This document shows, piece by piece, positions 1-11,118 of a DNA stretch of 64,000 nt; position 1 is the stretch's first letter, and the number at the start of each line of letters is the position of its first letter. The notes below the pieces were generated by a model. The model did no database searches and had not been told where the DNA came from. It worked only from the letters and a program-made list of their open reading frames with translations. Source of the DNA: Lotus japonicus (lineage: Eukaryota > Streptophyta > Magnoliopsida > Fabales > Fabaceae); assembly GCF_012489685.1 (NCBI RefSeq), contig NC_080041.1, positions 32,973,780-33,037,779 of the forward strand. Reading direction: 5' to 3'. Both the position numbers and the translations under genes were made by a program.

Positions 1-2779
1 CTGCCTCTGCAGTTGATAGTGCAATGGTTGATTGCCTCTTGCTTGCCCATGAGACTAGATTGCTTCCCAGAAATTGACAATTTCCAGAAGTACTTTTTCT
101 CTCTGTTCTATCTCCAGCATAATCAGCATCACAATAACCTGAAAGCTTATACTCTGATGTTTTCTTATACATCAAGCCAAGGTTAGTGGTGCCTTTCAGA
201 TACCTTAGGATCCTCTTAACAGCAGTTAAGTGGGTTTCCCTTGGATCTGATTGGAAACGAGCACATAAGTGAACACTAAATAATATGTCTGGCCTAGATG
301 CAGTTAAGTATAGAAGTGAACCTATCATTCCACGATAGAGCTTCTGACATACTTTACCACTTTTATCTTCTTTCTCCAAAATGCATGTAGGATGCATTGG
401 AGTCTTGGCCACTGTAGATTCCAGCATATTGAACTTCTTCAGAAGTTCTTTAGTGTACTTGCTCTGATGGATATATGTTCCTTCTGGTGTTTGATCAACT
501 TGTATTCCCAGAAAGTACTTTAATTCTCCCATCATACTCATCTCAAATTCAGCCTGCATCATCTCAGAAAATTCTTTGCATAGAGATTGATTAGCAGAAC
601 CAAATATAATATCATCAACATAAATTTGCACAATTAAGATATCATCTTTATAAGTCTTGCAGAAAAGAGTTGTATCTACTTTACCCCTTACAAACTCATT
701 CTCCAGAAGGAATGAGCTAAGTCTCTCATACCATGCTCTGGGAGCTTGCTTCAGACCGTAAAGTGATTTCTTCAATTTGAACACATGGTCTGGTTTTTTT
801 TCATCTTCAAAACCTGGGGGTTGATGAACATAGACTTCCTCTGAGATATAACCATTTAGGAAGGCACTCTTTACGTCCATCTGATGTAGAACTATGTTGT
901 GATTTACTGAGAAGGAGATCAACAGTCTAATTGCCTCCAGTCTTGCTACCGGAGCAAATGTTTCAGTGTAGTCTATTCCTTCCTGCTAGCTGTAGCCTTG
1001 AGCAACTAGCCTTGCCTTGTTTCTGACTACTTCTCCTTTCTCATTTAGCTTGTTTCTGAATACCCATTTCGTTCCAATAACATGAACATTCTCAGGCTTC
1101 TTCACTAAGCTCCAAACATCGTTCTTGGAAAATTGATTCAATTCTTCTTCCATGGCCAGAATCCACTCCTTGTCCTGAAGAGCTTCATCTATGGACTTGG
1201 GTTCAATTAAGGACACCAATCCTTTCAGACTCAGCAAGGTCTCTTCAGAGGGTCTGAAGGCAGATCTGGTTCTGACTGGTTCATCTTTGTTGCCCAGAAT
1301 CAATTCCTTAGGGTGAGCTGCAGTGATTCTGCTCTTCTTCAGAGTTTGTGAGTTAGAGGGACCAGCTTCTTCCTCTGGTTCATCTTCCTCTGGCTCAACT
1401 TCCTCTGGAGCTTTGCCTTTGTCAGAAACATTAATGCTTAAATCTGCAAACTTTTCAACTAGCTTTGACTGGTCAGAGTCAAGCTTATCATCAAATCTAA
1501 CATGAATAGATTCTTCAATAGTCTTAGCATCAGTATTATAAAATCTAAAACCTTTAGATCTATCAGAATAACCAAGTAATAGACACTTAGAAGACTTAGC
1601 ATCAAATTTATGCAATCTATCCTTAGTATTGAGAACATAACAAACACAGCCAAAAGGATGAAAATAAGAAATGTTGGGTTTTATGTTCTTCCACAATTCA
1701 TAAGGAGTCTTATTCAGAATTGGTCTCACAGAGATTCTGTTCTGAATGTAACATGCTGTATTTACTGCCTCTGCCCAAAAGTGCTTAGCCATGCCAGTTT
1801 CTTGGAGCATGGTTCTAGCCATCTCCTGAAGAGTTCTGTTCTTCCTCTCAACAACACCATTTTGTTGAGGAGTTCTGGGACAAGAGAAATCATGTGCAAT
1901 TCCATAGGAATCAAACAGACTCTCAAACTTGTCATTCTCAAACTCTCCACCATGGTCACTTCTGACACGCACAATCCTACAAGCCTTCTCGTTTTGCACT
2001 TGAGCAATGAAGGTAGAGAACACAGCATGAGACTCATCCTTGCGGGTTAGAAACTTTACCCATGTCCAGCGGCTATAGTCATCAACGATAACCATCCCAT
2101 ATCTCTTGCCACCTATAGACTCAGTTTTCACTGGTCCAAAAAGGTCGATATGCAGAAGTTCCAACGGCCTTGAGGTTGAGACAACATTCTTTGCCTTGAA
2201 AGGGACTTTTGTGAATTTGCCTTTCTGACATGCTTCACAAAGAGCGTCTGAAGCGAACTTCAGATTGGGTAAGCCCCTGACAAGGTTTAGCTTGCTCAGC
2301 TGAGAAATCTTTCTCATACTGGCATGCCCTAACCGTCTATGCCATACCCACTGCTCTTCATTAACAGACAGAAGGCACTTCACATTCTGAGCCTCCAACT
2401 CAGATAATCTGATCTTATAGATGTTGTTCTTCCTCTTGCTGTTAAATAGAACAGAGCCATCGATCTGACTTACAGCCCGGCAGGACTTTTGATTGAATAT
2501 AACATCATAACCCTTGTCAGCTAATTGACTTATAGACAATAAGTTATGTGTTAAGCCGTCTACCAATAAAACATTATCAATGCATGGACTACTATCTACA
2601 CAAATAGTACCAGTACCAATAATTTTACCCTTTTCATTTCCTCCGAAGCCAACTTCGCCTCCAGGCTTAAGTTTCAGCTCTCGGAACATACGCTTTTCTC
2701 CCGTCATGTGACGCGAGCATCCACTGTCCAGATACCATAATTGGTGTTTCAGTGGAGCTATCAAGGATATCTGCAACAT
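1..2779 (-). pseudogene. Pol polyprotein of SIRE copy 1 (PR-IN-RT-partial RNase H), one nonsense codon, cut by window edge
   Basis: Protease signature DSGCSRHMTG lies near the start of the ORF. Next are the integrase zinc-binding region (WHRRLGHAS, then CEACQKGK), the DDE core (HIDLFGP, RSDHGGEF, PQQNGVVERKN) and RT (GTKWVFRNKLNEKGE; catalytic YVDD at 611-622). RNase H begins and reaches LSTAEA at the edge. A TAG at 986-988 replaces the first Gln of the SQQEG motif seen in copy 2 (CAA or CAG to TAG). The frame is open on both sides of it, so this is one recent inactivating change in an otherwise complete pol. Because gag is in another frame, expression would need a +1 shift. Confidence 0.88.
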
Positions 2780-4577
2780 AGATAATCTTGTCCTTAGGTA
2801 CCCACTTTCTGGGTCCTCTTTTGTTAGTTACCCCAGAGGTTCTGATCACCTTGGGTGTCTCAACATAATATTTTAAAGGAATATTTGCATGATATTTAGT
2901 CATAGAGAAAGATCCCTTTTTAAAAGGATGTTTAGCAACTTTAGCAGGTACAGGATCAGGCAATATGGTACCAGAGGGAACAAAGCATTCATACAAGGAT
3001 TTAGCTTTAGACACAGAAGGCTCATTTCTAATTAGTTTAGAATAGCCAATGCCATGCATTCCATTTCTGCTTACGCCATAGATCATTGAAGCCATTAAGC
3101 TTCTATCCACGCTTTTAGCTAGGAATCTTTGAAAAGACTTTTCATACTTAGATTCATTCCTACAATCAGAGGCATCACAGGCAACAATTTCTTCTAACTT
3201 AGCAATCTGGTTCTTAAGCACAGAGTTAGAATTTACCAAAGCATGATTTTCATTTTTCAAATCTGAAATAATTTTCTCATGTTCAGAAGGAGTCTTGGAG
3301 ACAGCAGATAAGTTCTTTTTCAACTTTTTATGCTTAGACAATAAAGAGTTATACTTATCCATGATATCAGACAAAGCATGTTTCAGTTCAGAGGTAGAGA
3401 AAGAAGCAAATACCTCATTTTCATCGTCTGAGTTAGGATCTCCTTCTGATTCTGAGTCAGAGTCAACAACTTCCTTTGACTCTGATCCTTTGTCTTTGAC
3501 AATGGCCATGAGTCCTTGGACTTCACCATCAGAGTCAACATCCTCTGACTCTGATTCATCGAATGTCACCATCAGACTCTTCTTGGTCTTGAAGTGCTTC
3601 TTTGGCTTCTTGTCTTTCTTCAACTTTGGACAATCACTTTTGTAGTGCCCAGATTCTTTGCACTCAAAACATGTGACTTCCTTGATTGAAGACTTCTTCT
3701 GGCCTGAGGACTCATACTTTCCTTTTGCCTTTCCAGAGCCTTTGAACTTGCTCTGCCTGTGCTTCCAGATGCGGTTGAGTCTCTTGGAGATCAGAGTCAG
3801 CTCATCTTCATCAGAATCTTCTGATGCTTCTTCAGATTCTTCTTCTTCAGCTTGAAGAGCCTTTGACTTCTCAACCTTAGCCTTTTCAGATTTGGATTTC
3901 AAGGCTATGGACTTTTTCCTCAGATCTTGCATCTCTGAGCGCTTCAGCTCATGGCATTTCAAAATGCTGATGAGTTCTTCTAAACTCATATTCTCAACGT
4001 CTCTCGTGAGCTCTATTGAAGTCACCAAAGGCATCCAACTTTCAGGAAGACACCTGATGACCCTTATGACATGATCTTTTGTTGTGTAGCTCTTGTTGAG
4101 AGGTCGTATGCCAGCTACAAGCAATTGAAATCTGGAGAACATTTCTTCAATGGACTCATTTGGCTCCATGATGAAGGATTCATACTTTTGGATCAAAGAC
4201 AATGCCTTTGATTCTTTGACTTTCTTGTTTCCTTCATGAGACATCTTCAGAGATTCAAAGATGCCTTTAGCAAACTCACGATCTGTAATCTTCTGGTACT
4301 CTTCATAGGAAATAGCACTTAGAAGAATTGCTCTTGCTTTGTGATGTTGTGAGTACAGCTTCTTTTGCTCTGCAGTCATCTCTGACCTTGGGATCTTCTT
4401 GCCATCTGCATCAATTGGACGCTCGTAGCCATCCACAATAATATCCCAGAGATCTGCATCGAAACCCAGAAAGAAACTTTCCAGTCTATCTTTCCAATAT
4501 TCGAACCTTTGACCGTCGAACATAGGAGGCTTTGCATTGTAACCATCTCTTTGAGTTTCACTGGTGGTGGCAGCCAT
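2667..4577 (-). CDS. Gag polyprotein of SIRE copy 1
   Basis: 636 aa from an ATG 72 nt after the LTR end (MAATTSE...). Residues about 20-45 hold the FDGQRFEYWKDRLESFF motif that opens copia-type Gag, and about 85-215 the UBN2-type Gag region. A basic/acidic linker follows, then one CCHC zinc knuckle at 303-316 (CFECKESGHYKSDC), then an acidic coiled-coil-like region (about 340-470). Gag forms the virus-like particle and packages the RNA. The C-terminus overlaps pol by 113 nt in another frame; pol lies in +1 relative to gag, as in copy 2. No internal stop, so this Gag looks intact. Confidence 0.9.
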   Translation of the reverse strand: MAATTSETQRDGYNAKPPMFDGQRFEYWKDRLESFFLGFDADLWDIIVDGYERPIDADGKKIPRSEMTAEQKKLYSQHHKARAILLSAISYEEYQKITDREFAKGIFESLKMSHEGNKKVKESKALSLIQKYESFIMEPNESIEEMFSRFQLLVAGIRPLNKSYTTKDHVIRVIRCLPESWMPLVTSIELTRDVENMSLEELISILKCHELKRSEMQDLRKKSIALKSKSEKAKVEKSKALQAEEEESEEASEDSDEDELTLISKRLNRIWKHRQSKFKGSGKAKGKYESSGQKKSSIKEVTCFECKESGHYKSDCPKLKKDKKPKKHFKTKKSLMVTFDESESEDVDSDGEVQGLMAIVKDKGSESKEVVDSDSESEGDPNSDDENEVFASFSTSELKHALSDIMDKYNSLLSKHKKLKKNLSAVSKTPSEHEKIISDLKNENHALVNSNSVLKNQIAKLEEIVACDASDCRNESKYEKSFQRFLAKSVDRSLMASMIYGVSRNGMHGIGYSKLIRNEPSVSKAKSLYECFVPSGTILPDPVPAKVAKHPFKKGSFSMTKYHANIPLKYYVETPKVIRTSGVTNKRGPRKWVPKDKIIYVADILDSSTETPIMVSGQWMLASHDGRKAYVPRAET

Positions 4578-4635
4578 TGTTTTTCACACCGGCCCGGATC
4601 ACTGAACACTGTTAGGTGTGGTAATCAGAACTTGC

Positions 4636-4647
4636 GCTCTGATACCA
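4636..4647 (-). other. Primer-binding site (initiator Met tRNA), SIRE copy 1
   Basis: The minus strand reads TGGTATCAGAGC two nucleotides after the LTR end. It is complementary to the 3' end of plant Met-tRNA and primes minus-strand DNA synthesis. Confidence 0.85.
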
Positions 4648-4649
4648 AT

Positions 4650-5874
4650 TGAAGGTATGAAAAACGGTAGAAAGGGGGGGGGTTTGAATAACGTTTTCAG
4701 TACAAAACTTCCACCTTAAAGATTTTGGCAAATCTTTCGAGAACTTAAGTGCTAAAGATAAGAGATAGAAAAGCACACAAGGATTTTATCCTGGTTCACT
4801 TGATAAATCACTCAAGCTACTCCAGTCCACCCGTTAAGGTGATTTCTTCCTTCTTAGAATGAAGGCAATCCACTAATCAGGTAAGAGTTACAACTGCACT
4901 TGAAACCTACAAGTGACTAACAATTACACTGACTTAGCTCACACTAAGATTCACTCTCTTAGTCTTCTCTAGGATCCGATCAACCTTGATCTCCTAAAGG
5001 AACTAAACAAACTGTTTATCAAAGAATTGTTTACAGGAGATTTGCTTCTAAAAAGCTAATTGTAAACTCAATGAATTTCAGATGAAAGAAAGCTTAGAAT
5101 ATTTTGAATATGTCTTGCGCGTGTGTATTTCTTTCTTTCTTAGTTTCTTAGCCGCTTCTTTCAATCTTCAGCCTCTATATATATACTCCAAGGATTAGGG
5201 TTGAGCGTTGCATGGGAAATGCTACCGTTGGAGGGCAGTTCTGGAAAATCCAGCTTCTGCTGTGGCTGAGAACGTTAGGTAGGTCGTCAGGAAGGTACAC
5301 TTGCTTTTGTACTTGGATAGCGACTTGACCTTTTAACCTAGGAGACTTCTGATCAGGGGAATACTTCATATTGGAACTTGTGAAGCCGGTTGATCAGAGT
5401 CAGAGGGAAAGCACAGATCCTCTGACCATTGTATCTTCTGATTCTGAACTCAGAGGGAAGAACATGGCCTTCAGAGTTTCTTGCTTCTGGACTTCAGAGT
5501 TTCCACTATTCAGCTTCTGGATCTTCAGAGTCTTCTACACCATCAGAACATCTGAACCTTCAGTGTTTCTTGGTTATCAGAACTTCTGGATCTTCAGAGC
5601 TTCTAGCGACTGAGTCCACATCAGAGTTTGTATAGCTTCAGAACTTCTGAAGCTTTTCCACTGTTCATACTGAACATGGTGAATGCGAAAGCGTTGCTTG
5701 GGTTACCCTTTATACACAGTGCTTCTGATTTGTGTGAGATTGAGTTGAGGTCAGAGCCTGTAAATAGCACACTCAGAAAAACACGTTAGAGTACCACAAT
5801 TGTTCATATCAAAAGGTTAACTTGTAATCATCAAAACATAGAGTTGTACTACTAGATCAAAACTTGATCTTACA
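4650..5874 (-). repeat. 5' LTR of SIRE copy 1
   Basis: On the minus strand it starts TGTAAGATCAAG and ends CCTTCA, the same termini as the LTR pair of SIRE copy 2. It is followed after 2 nt by a primer-binding site. Length is 1225 bp, against 1246 and 1241 bp in copy 2. Many TTC(A/T)GAA heptamers occur in its U3 part (about 5400-5680). The partner LTR is outside the window. Confidence 0.9.
5175..5186 (-). promoter_or_regulatory. TATA box of SIRE copy 1 LTR
   Basis: The minus strand reads GTATATATATAG in the same relative place as the TATATAAA of the copy 2 LTRs. It is a likely core promoter marking the U3/R boundary. Confidence 0.6.
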
Positions 5875-6426
5875 ATTAACACATAAGTTGAATAAGAATG
5901 GAGAGAGCGGGTCACCTTGACGCAACCCTTTTTCAATTTCAAAGAAGCTTGTAGATGACCCATTTACCAAAATTGATAAAGTAGCCGTAGAGACACAAGT
6001 GCGTATCCAATTGATCCAACGATCTCCAAAATTCATATCCTTGAGAATGTCAAAGAGGAAGCCCCAATCTATATTGTCGTAGGCTTTTGCGAAATCAAGT
6101 TTGAGCAAGAACCCCCCTCCTTGTTTCTTGTTTAGAAAATCCACCACCTCATTCGCAATGAGAATACAATCTGAAATCTGACGACCTTGGGTGAACGCAA
6201 ATTGATTTTCCGAAATCAGCAATGGTGTAACTAATTGCATTCTTGAAGCTAGCACCTTGGATATCAGTTTATAGGCACTACCAATTAAACTTATTGGTCT
6301 GAAATCAGAAACGGTAGAGGGACAGTTGTGTTTAGGAATAAGAGAGATGAAAGTTGCATTGAGTCCCTTGACTAGCTTCCCAGTGCTGTGAAAATCCTCA
6401 AAAAATTTCACCACATCCTCCTTCAC
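5875..6426 (-). pseudogene. LINE reverse transcriptase, middle part
   Basis: The fragment encodes non-LTR RT motifs in order: FISLIPK, FRPISLIGSAYKLISKVLA, NQFAFTQGRQISD, the LDFAKAYDNIDW box with the first catalytic Asp, and GLRQGDPLSPFLFN. The YADD catalytic box that should follow within about 60 residues is absent, because SIRE copy 1 begins at 5874. The upstream RT segment is in a different frame, joined by a 1-nt frameshift near 6450. It belongs to the same ORF2 as the endonuclease at 28.9-29.6 kb. Confidence 0.88.
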
Positions 6427-7225
6427 AATACCCCAGAATTGTTTAAGAAATTGAGATTAAAGCCATCGGGCCCAGGTGCCCGATTGCCATCACAGGATTT
6501 CAATACTTCCCAAATTTCACCTTCTGAAAATTGTTTTTCCAATGACATCTTATTTGCTTGACTGAGTCTAGGTAAGTTGGCACATCTAATTTTTGGCCTT
6601 AACCTATTCTCACTAGTGAAGAAAGATTGGAAGTGGCTGAATATTGCATCCTTGATCATATTTGGGTCTTCAATAGAAACACCCCCCACCACTAGCTGCG
6701 AGATAAGTTTTTTGGACTTCCGAATTTTACTAATAGAGTGGAAGAAGGATGTGTTTCTGTCCCCTTCACGCAGCCATCTAACCCTTGCTTTTTGTCGCCA
6801 TCGATACTCTTCTTTCCTATATTCTTGCCAAAGCCCTTCAAGGATAGTAAGCCGATTCTTTCTGAGCTTGATCCCTGGCTCTTCAGATGCCAACCTGTCC
6901 ATTGTGACTTGTAAATCAGCCTCTAATGTATTTATCCTTACTCTGCTCACTGAGCTTGCATAGCCTTGCCACTCTTTGATCCTATTTTTCAAACCTTTTA
7001 ACTTTTGCTGAAGCACATAGGCGGACCAACCCACTGTAGTTGCTGAACACCACCAGTCAGACACTAGTTTCTCAAATTCTTTATCTAACAACCAATGATT
7101 GTAGAAAAAGAAAGGTTTGGGACCAAAATTGATCGCTCCCAAGGATAGAATAATCGGTCTATGATCGGATAGGCCCCAATTTTCCACCGATTGGCTTATC
7201 CCTTCAAATTTGTTGATTGCATCTT
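6423..7225 (-). pseudogene. LINE ORF2, endonuclease end, linker and start of RT
   Basis: Starts at the Athila insertion point with INKFEGISQSVENWGLSDH, the conserved SDHRP box at the end of the APE endonuclease (catalytic His). A roughly 130-residue linker follows, including RWLREGDRNTSFFHS, which is typical of plant LINEs. The RT N-terminal motif CDGNRAPGPDGF comes next. The frame then breaks: near 6450 one base is missing compared with the expected run into the following RT segment, giving a stop at 6423. Residues before INKF in the longer open frame (7226-7247) derive from the Athila LTR and are not LINE. Confidence 0.87.
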
Positions 7226-7462
7226 TGATAAGTGCCAAATTTACCAATTTTTCTGCTTAGCTAAGGGCACTTATCTGTTGTATCAATGAAAAATCTCTAG
7301 TAAATTGACCCCATTTTGATTAGAATTTATAGAAATGAGAGTTTTGATTTAGAAGATGTTTTATATATGATTCCAATCTCAATTGTTGGTGTAGGAAGGT
7401 GATTAGGAAGAAATACAAGAGTTGATAGAGAAGTGGATAGTTTTGAAGGCTTCTGTCAAAAA

Positions 7463-7700
7463 GGCGCTCAGCACCCTTGAAGAGCGCTCAGCACCATTGC
7501 CACAGAAGAGGAAAATGGAAGTTCTATCAAAAGGGCGCCCAGCACACTTTAAAGGCGCTCAGCACCTTTTCAACAGATAGGGTAATCTGTGCAAAATGCG
7601 CTCAGCACATGAAAAGTGCGCTCAGCATGATTAGGGTGGTGGCAAAACCCATCAGTGAAGGAATCAGGGTGCTGAGCGCCCAGAAAACATGCTCAGCACC
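7463..7700 (+). promoter_or_regulatory. Cluster of GCGCTCAGCAC motifs in Athila U3
   Basis: Near-identical copies start at 7463, 7483, 7533 (GCGCCCAGCAC variant), 7554, 7597 and 7616. An inverted copy (GTGCTGAGCGCC) lies at 7669-7680 and a half copy at 7690. The cluster ends about 17 bp before the TATA box. The same cluster is present in the 3' LTR (about 27787-28025). The position suggests an upstream enhancer or protein-binding array; the binding factor is unknown. Confidence 0.6.
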
Positions 7701-7716
7701 CTGTACACGGATTTAA

Positions 7717-7724
7717 TATAAAAG
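7717..7724 (+). promoter_or_regulatory. TATA box of Athila 5' LTR
   Basis: TATAAAAG directly downstream of the GCGCTCAGCAC cluster; repeated at 28041-28048 in the 3' LTR. It probably sets the transcription start (U3/R border). Confidence 0.65.
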
Positions 7725-8605
7725 GGCCAAAAAAATCACATCAGGGAGGATTGGGAGAACCAGAACTTGAAGAAAGAGCAAACCCACAAAGGAAGAAAGA
7801 AAGAAAAGGGAGATTGAGAGCTTTCGCACCCTCCGTTGAGCTGGGGACACGCCGACGACGGCACGGATCTTCTCCATCTTCTCTATTCTCTTGTAAGCTT
7901 TAAGCTTCCATGAAAATGGATAGCTAAACTTCTTGTGTTGGGATTGGATGTAGTCTTTTATCTTGAATGTATCCAACTTGATTCTCATATATAAATTTAT
8001 ATTCCTATGTGTTGATTTCAATGATCTTGTCTTGTTCTTCATGCTAGTTTTAGATTGATCAACTAAAGCTTGATTTTGGATTTGATTGAATGGTGGAAAC
8101 TATTCCTTTGATTCTGAAATAGATAAGATCATCTAGTGAGTTTCAGTTTTAGGAATGAAATTGGAATTCATTAGTCAAGAAATATCTAAGCTTAAAGCAA
8201 CTTATTTTCTAATTTATTCAAGGAATTGATTATTTGAAAGTGAGGTGATAATCCTTTTTATGAGGGAACTGTGAAAAGGATAAGAAATGATATGATGAAA
8301 TCCAACATAAGAAGTAATTTATATGTGAAATCATAAGGATACTGAAAAGTTAATCGGCGAAATCCAATTCCAACTGTTTTCTCAACTTGTTCACAACTCA
8401 TTTCATTACAGCTTTTCTTTTATGTTTGCAAACGAATCTCAAAACAATCAACCGAAACACTCCTTGTACTTATTGCTTAAGTATTTTCACTAAAGAACGG
8501 CGTTGTATTTCCAATTCCCTGAGGACGATAAAAACCCTTTACTATACTACAATTGAATCTTGAAAGAGATTTGAAAGTAGTTGTGGTAAAAATCTCTCAA
8601 CAAAA

Positions 8606-8622
8606 TGGCGTCGTTGCCGGGG
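8606..8622 (+). other. Primer-binding site (Asp tRNA), Athila
   Basis: TGGCGTCGTTGCCGGGG lies 3 nt after the 5' LTR. It is complementary, with one mismatch, to the 3' end of plant Asp-tRNA (GUC), the primer normally used by Athila-like elements. Confidence 0.8.
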
Positions 8623-8755
8623 AGTTGCGTCAATACACAAGCATTGCTTTAGTTTTCTTATCTTGAGCAATTGTGAATATAGTATATAGTTTTATTTTAT
8701 CTTTTATTATCTTGTTGACTGACTTTCTTGGCTAGGTTGTATTTTCACTTTGTGT

Positions 8756-9470
8756 ATGCGAGGTAAAACTCCAGCTGATCAACTATTGTTCGATCCCGAG
8801 ATCGAAGCTACAACTAGAAGGAACAATAGCAAGACAAAGAGGAGAAAACAATTAGCTAGGCAAAGAAAGGAACAAGAAGCATCATCTTCTTTAATCTCTT
8901 CAAGCAATCAAGAGCGAAACATCATGGCAGCTGCTGGAGGTCATGACAATGGAGATAATAATGCAGGTTTTGTGAACTTCACACCGAGGAACATGACAAG
9001 ACTTGGAAGACCTGCAGGGAATGATAGGCCTCCTGAGATGAAGTCCGGATTGGTACAACTGATGTATGCCAATCCATTTGCTGGTTTGGACCTTGAGAAT
9101 CCACACACGCATTTGACAAAGTTCTATGAACTTTGTGGCACTGCTGGTCTTACACAAGCTGATGAAGAAGCTGTGTTTCTGAGGCTTTTTCCCTTGACTC
9201 TACTTGGAAAAGCAAAGGAGTGGTTTTTAGATCAACCACAAAGTAGCCTTACCGATTGGAATGAACTTGAACGAAAATTCTTGGCAAGGTATTTCTCTGA
9301 TTCTAAATTTATGGAATGTAAAACTGCAATTTCTGCTTTCTCTCAGCTTGCAGGTGAAAGCTTATGTGAATCTTGGGAGAGATTTAAATCTTTGTTGAGG
9401 AAATGCCCGAACCATGAATTTGATGGAAGGTCCCAAATCCATATCTTTCGAAAGGGCTTACAGCAACCAA
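8756..9470 (+). pseudogene. Athila Gag, N-terminal part (split by inner element)
   Basis: Starts at the ATG of MRGKTPADQL (8756); an upstream TTG also lies in frame. A basic stretch (RRNNSKTKRRKQLARQRK) is followed by the retrotransposon Gag core, recognisable by FAGLDLENPHTHLTKFYELC, LRLFPLTLLGKAKEWF, WNELERKFLARYF and GESLCESWERFK. This is the capsid region that packs the RNA. The ORF stops right after GLQQP, where the Tekay-like element is inserted at 9471 with a duplicated ACCAA. The rest of Gag resumes at 19845. Confidence 0.9.
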
Positions 9471-10217
9471 TGTAAGGCCCAAGTTTTTAAGCTTGTGTCA
9501 AGTAAATAGAATCCTATTCACGATTAGGGTTGATGTATCGTGAAGGGAAACCTGAACAAGAGTTTACTAAATGAAATAAATTTGTGAAGGAGAAAGTTCA
9601 GGAAAAGTCTAAGGATTTCATCAAAATCGATAAAAGGTATAGCACGATCGATTCGCTTAAACCTAGGATAAGAACCTTAGGAAAAGACTATGTTCCACCC
9701 TTGGAACACTATAGGAATAAAATTTCCAAAAATCTTCCACCCTTGGAACACTGTAGGAATTTATTCCAAAAATTTTCAGAGAAATGTTAGAACTTCTCTT
9801 TTTCCATATATCACAATCGTTTCGAGGCGAAACTCTAGGATCTACGAACGTCCGATTCCAATTATCGGAAGTTTGCCGAAACCGAATCCCTGGTATTTCA
9901 AAACCCTAGAATCAACCGACAATGAAGACTTTTTCTATTCAGAGCTTCAAATGAAGATTCTACACGCGTACACCCATTTCTCTTGATGATTTCAATCTTT
10001 CTTCAGAAGGAAGTTTTCGATTCCGACATTCGATGCAAAAAGCAACTTATCGGGTAAAATAGTTTTACACCGACTATGCATTAGTTGCCAAAAATACAAG
10101 GAGACATCTTTTTAGTTTTGGAATTCTTTTGCCAAAACATATCTTAGAATTCACGGAGAATGACGCCGGAAAAATCAGATTCGCGAAACTTTCATTTTCC
10201 CGCGAATTTCCATCTTC

Positions 10218-10226
10218 TATATATAG
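10218..10226 (+). promoter_or_regulatory. TATA box of left Tekay-like LTR
   Basis: TATATATAG, conserved at 16897-16905 in the 3' LTR and, as the inverted sequence, in the right-hand LTRs (51717-51725, 58207-58215). A pyrimidine- and AAG-rich leader follows. Confidence 0.6.
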
Positions 10227-11040
10227 CAAAGAAAGGAAGAAAAACACAAATTCTCCTCCATTTTCTCTCCCAAAACCGCGGCCAAGAACAAGGAAGAAGG
10301 AAGAAGAGTTTTTCTTCATCGTTTGCTTGATCGTCGATCAATCAGTTGCTACTTCAAGGTTTCGAGGTATAGTCGCTAATCCTTACCTCTGATCGCTTTT
10401 TCCATAGCTTTTCTGTAGACTTTTCTGAGCTGAAAGTTTATGGGTTTTTGCAAAACTATCCTGAATCTTTCATTTCTGATTCTAAACCTCTTCTTTATGT
10501 GCCCAAGATCACTTCTGCCGGATTAGATTTTCCGTTATGTCGCCGGAATTCCGTCGGAATCAAATTTAGCCTAAAATACCCATTTTTGGAGTTTTTGAGG
10601 TAAAGCTTCAACCTTTAGGCTAAAAACTATCGCCTTAGCTTAGTGCTAGTAGGATTAGTTGTTATAAACGTCGTTGGTGACGTCCCTGCAAAATTTGGTT
10701 TTTGGGATTTCAGTTTTGAAAATCCTAAGTTAAAAATCATGACCAAAATACCCCTGCGACAGTTTTTGATCCGATAATTTTTCCGAGTTCAGAATACCCT
10801 TAGTTACGGCTAATGATAGCATAGGAACCAAGTTTGATCGAAGAAAAATCGAGCCCCACAATTACCAAAAGTGGCCGAGCCCTATAGGGGAGGAGGAGGA
10901 AAATTTCCTTTTCCGAAAACTTGTCTTTCGCGCTAGATTATCGTACCTTAGAGTATAGATTACTTCGAGTAACCTTAGTAAGTATCGATAGCTTAGTTTT
11001 CGATAGATTCTGATAGTATTTCTGTGACTTTGCTTTAAAG

Positions 11041-11118
11041 GAACTTTTGAGGAATTTCCTGAGGAGCAACGCTTTGCTTGTGAGGAAGAGTTAGAAGATA
11101 ATCCTGGAGAATCTGCAG
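11041..11118 (+). other. Exon-like 78-bp block in LTR (candidate leader exon)
   Basis: The block is bounded by TTTAAAG upstream (acceptor-like AG) and GGTGAGGG downstream (donor-like GT). It is open in a frame rich in Glu. The same 78-bp block with the same borders occurs in every complete LTR of both Tekay-like subfamilies, without indels despite many base differences: 17720-17797 (+), 50825-50902, 57315-57392 and 63776-63853 (-). A donor-like GAG/GTATAG lies at 10366/10367, and an acceptor-like AG directly before the gag ATG at 13375-13376. Splicing is inference only. Confidence 0.4.

Larger units (their letters stand above)
1..5874 (-). mobile_element. SIRE-type Ty1/copia retrotransposon, copy 1 (5' part; 3' end off window)
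   Basis: Reading on the minus strand the order is LTR (5874-4650), Met-tRNA primer site, gag, then pol with protease, integrase, reverse transcriptase and the start of RNase H at the window edge. Protease before integrase before RT is the Ty1/copia order. The gag-pol proteins closely match those of the complete copy at 34.8-45.5 kb, so both belong to one lineage. It is inserted in the RT domain of a minus-strand LINE; the junction is at 5874/5875, and the second target-site copy lies outside the window. One in-frame stop is visible in pol (986-988). The SIRE assignment is from family knowledge: long gag with a CCHC knuckle, and an extra ORF downstream of pol in the sister copy. Confidence 0.9.
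7226..8602 (+). repeat. 5' LTR of Athila element
   Basis: Starts TGATAAGTGCC and ends CTCAACA, with the primer site 3 nt later. Length is 1377 bp, identical to the 3' LTR, with roughly ten substitutions visible. U3 holds a cluster of GCGCTCAGCAC motifs (7463-7700) directly before a TATA box. The remainder is AT-rich with no convincing coding frame. Confidence 0.93.

Noticed and set aside
9690..10392. Short plus-strand frames (e.g. 9690-9986, 10129-10392) in the Tekay-like LTR
   Set aside because: They lie across LTR, TATA and leader sequence, have no domains, and are duplicated only because the LTR is duplicated.
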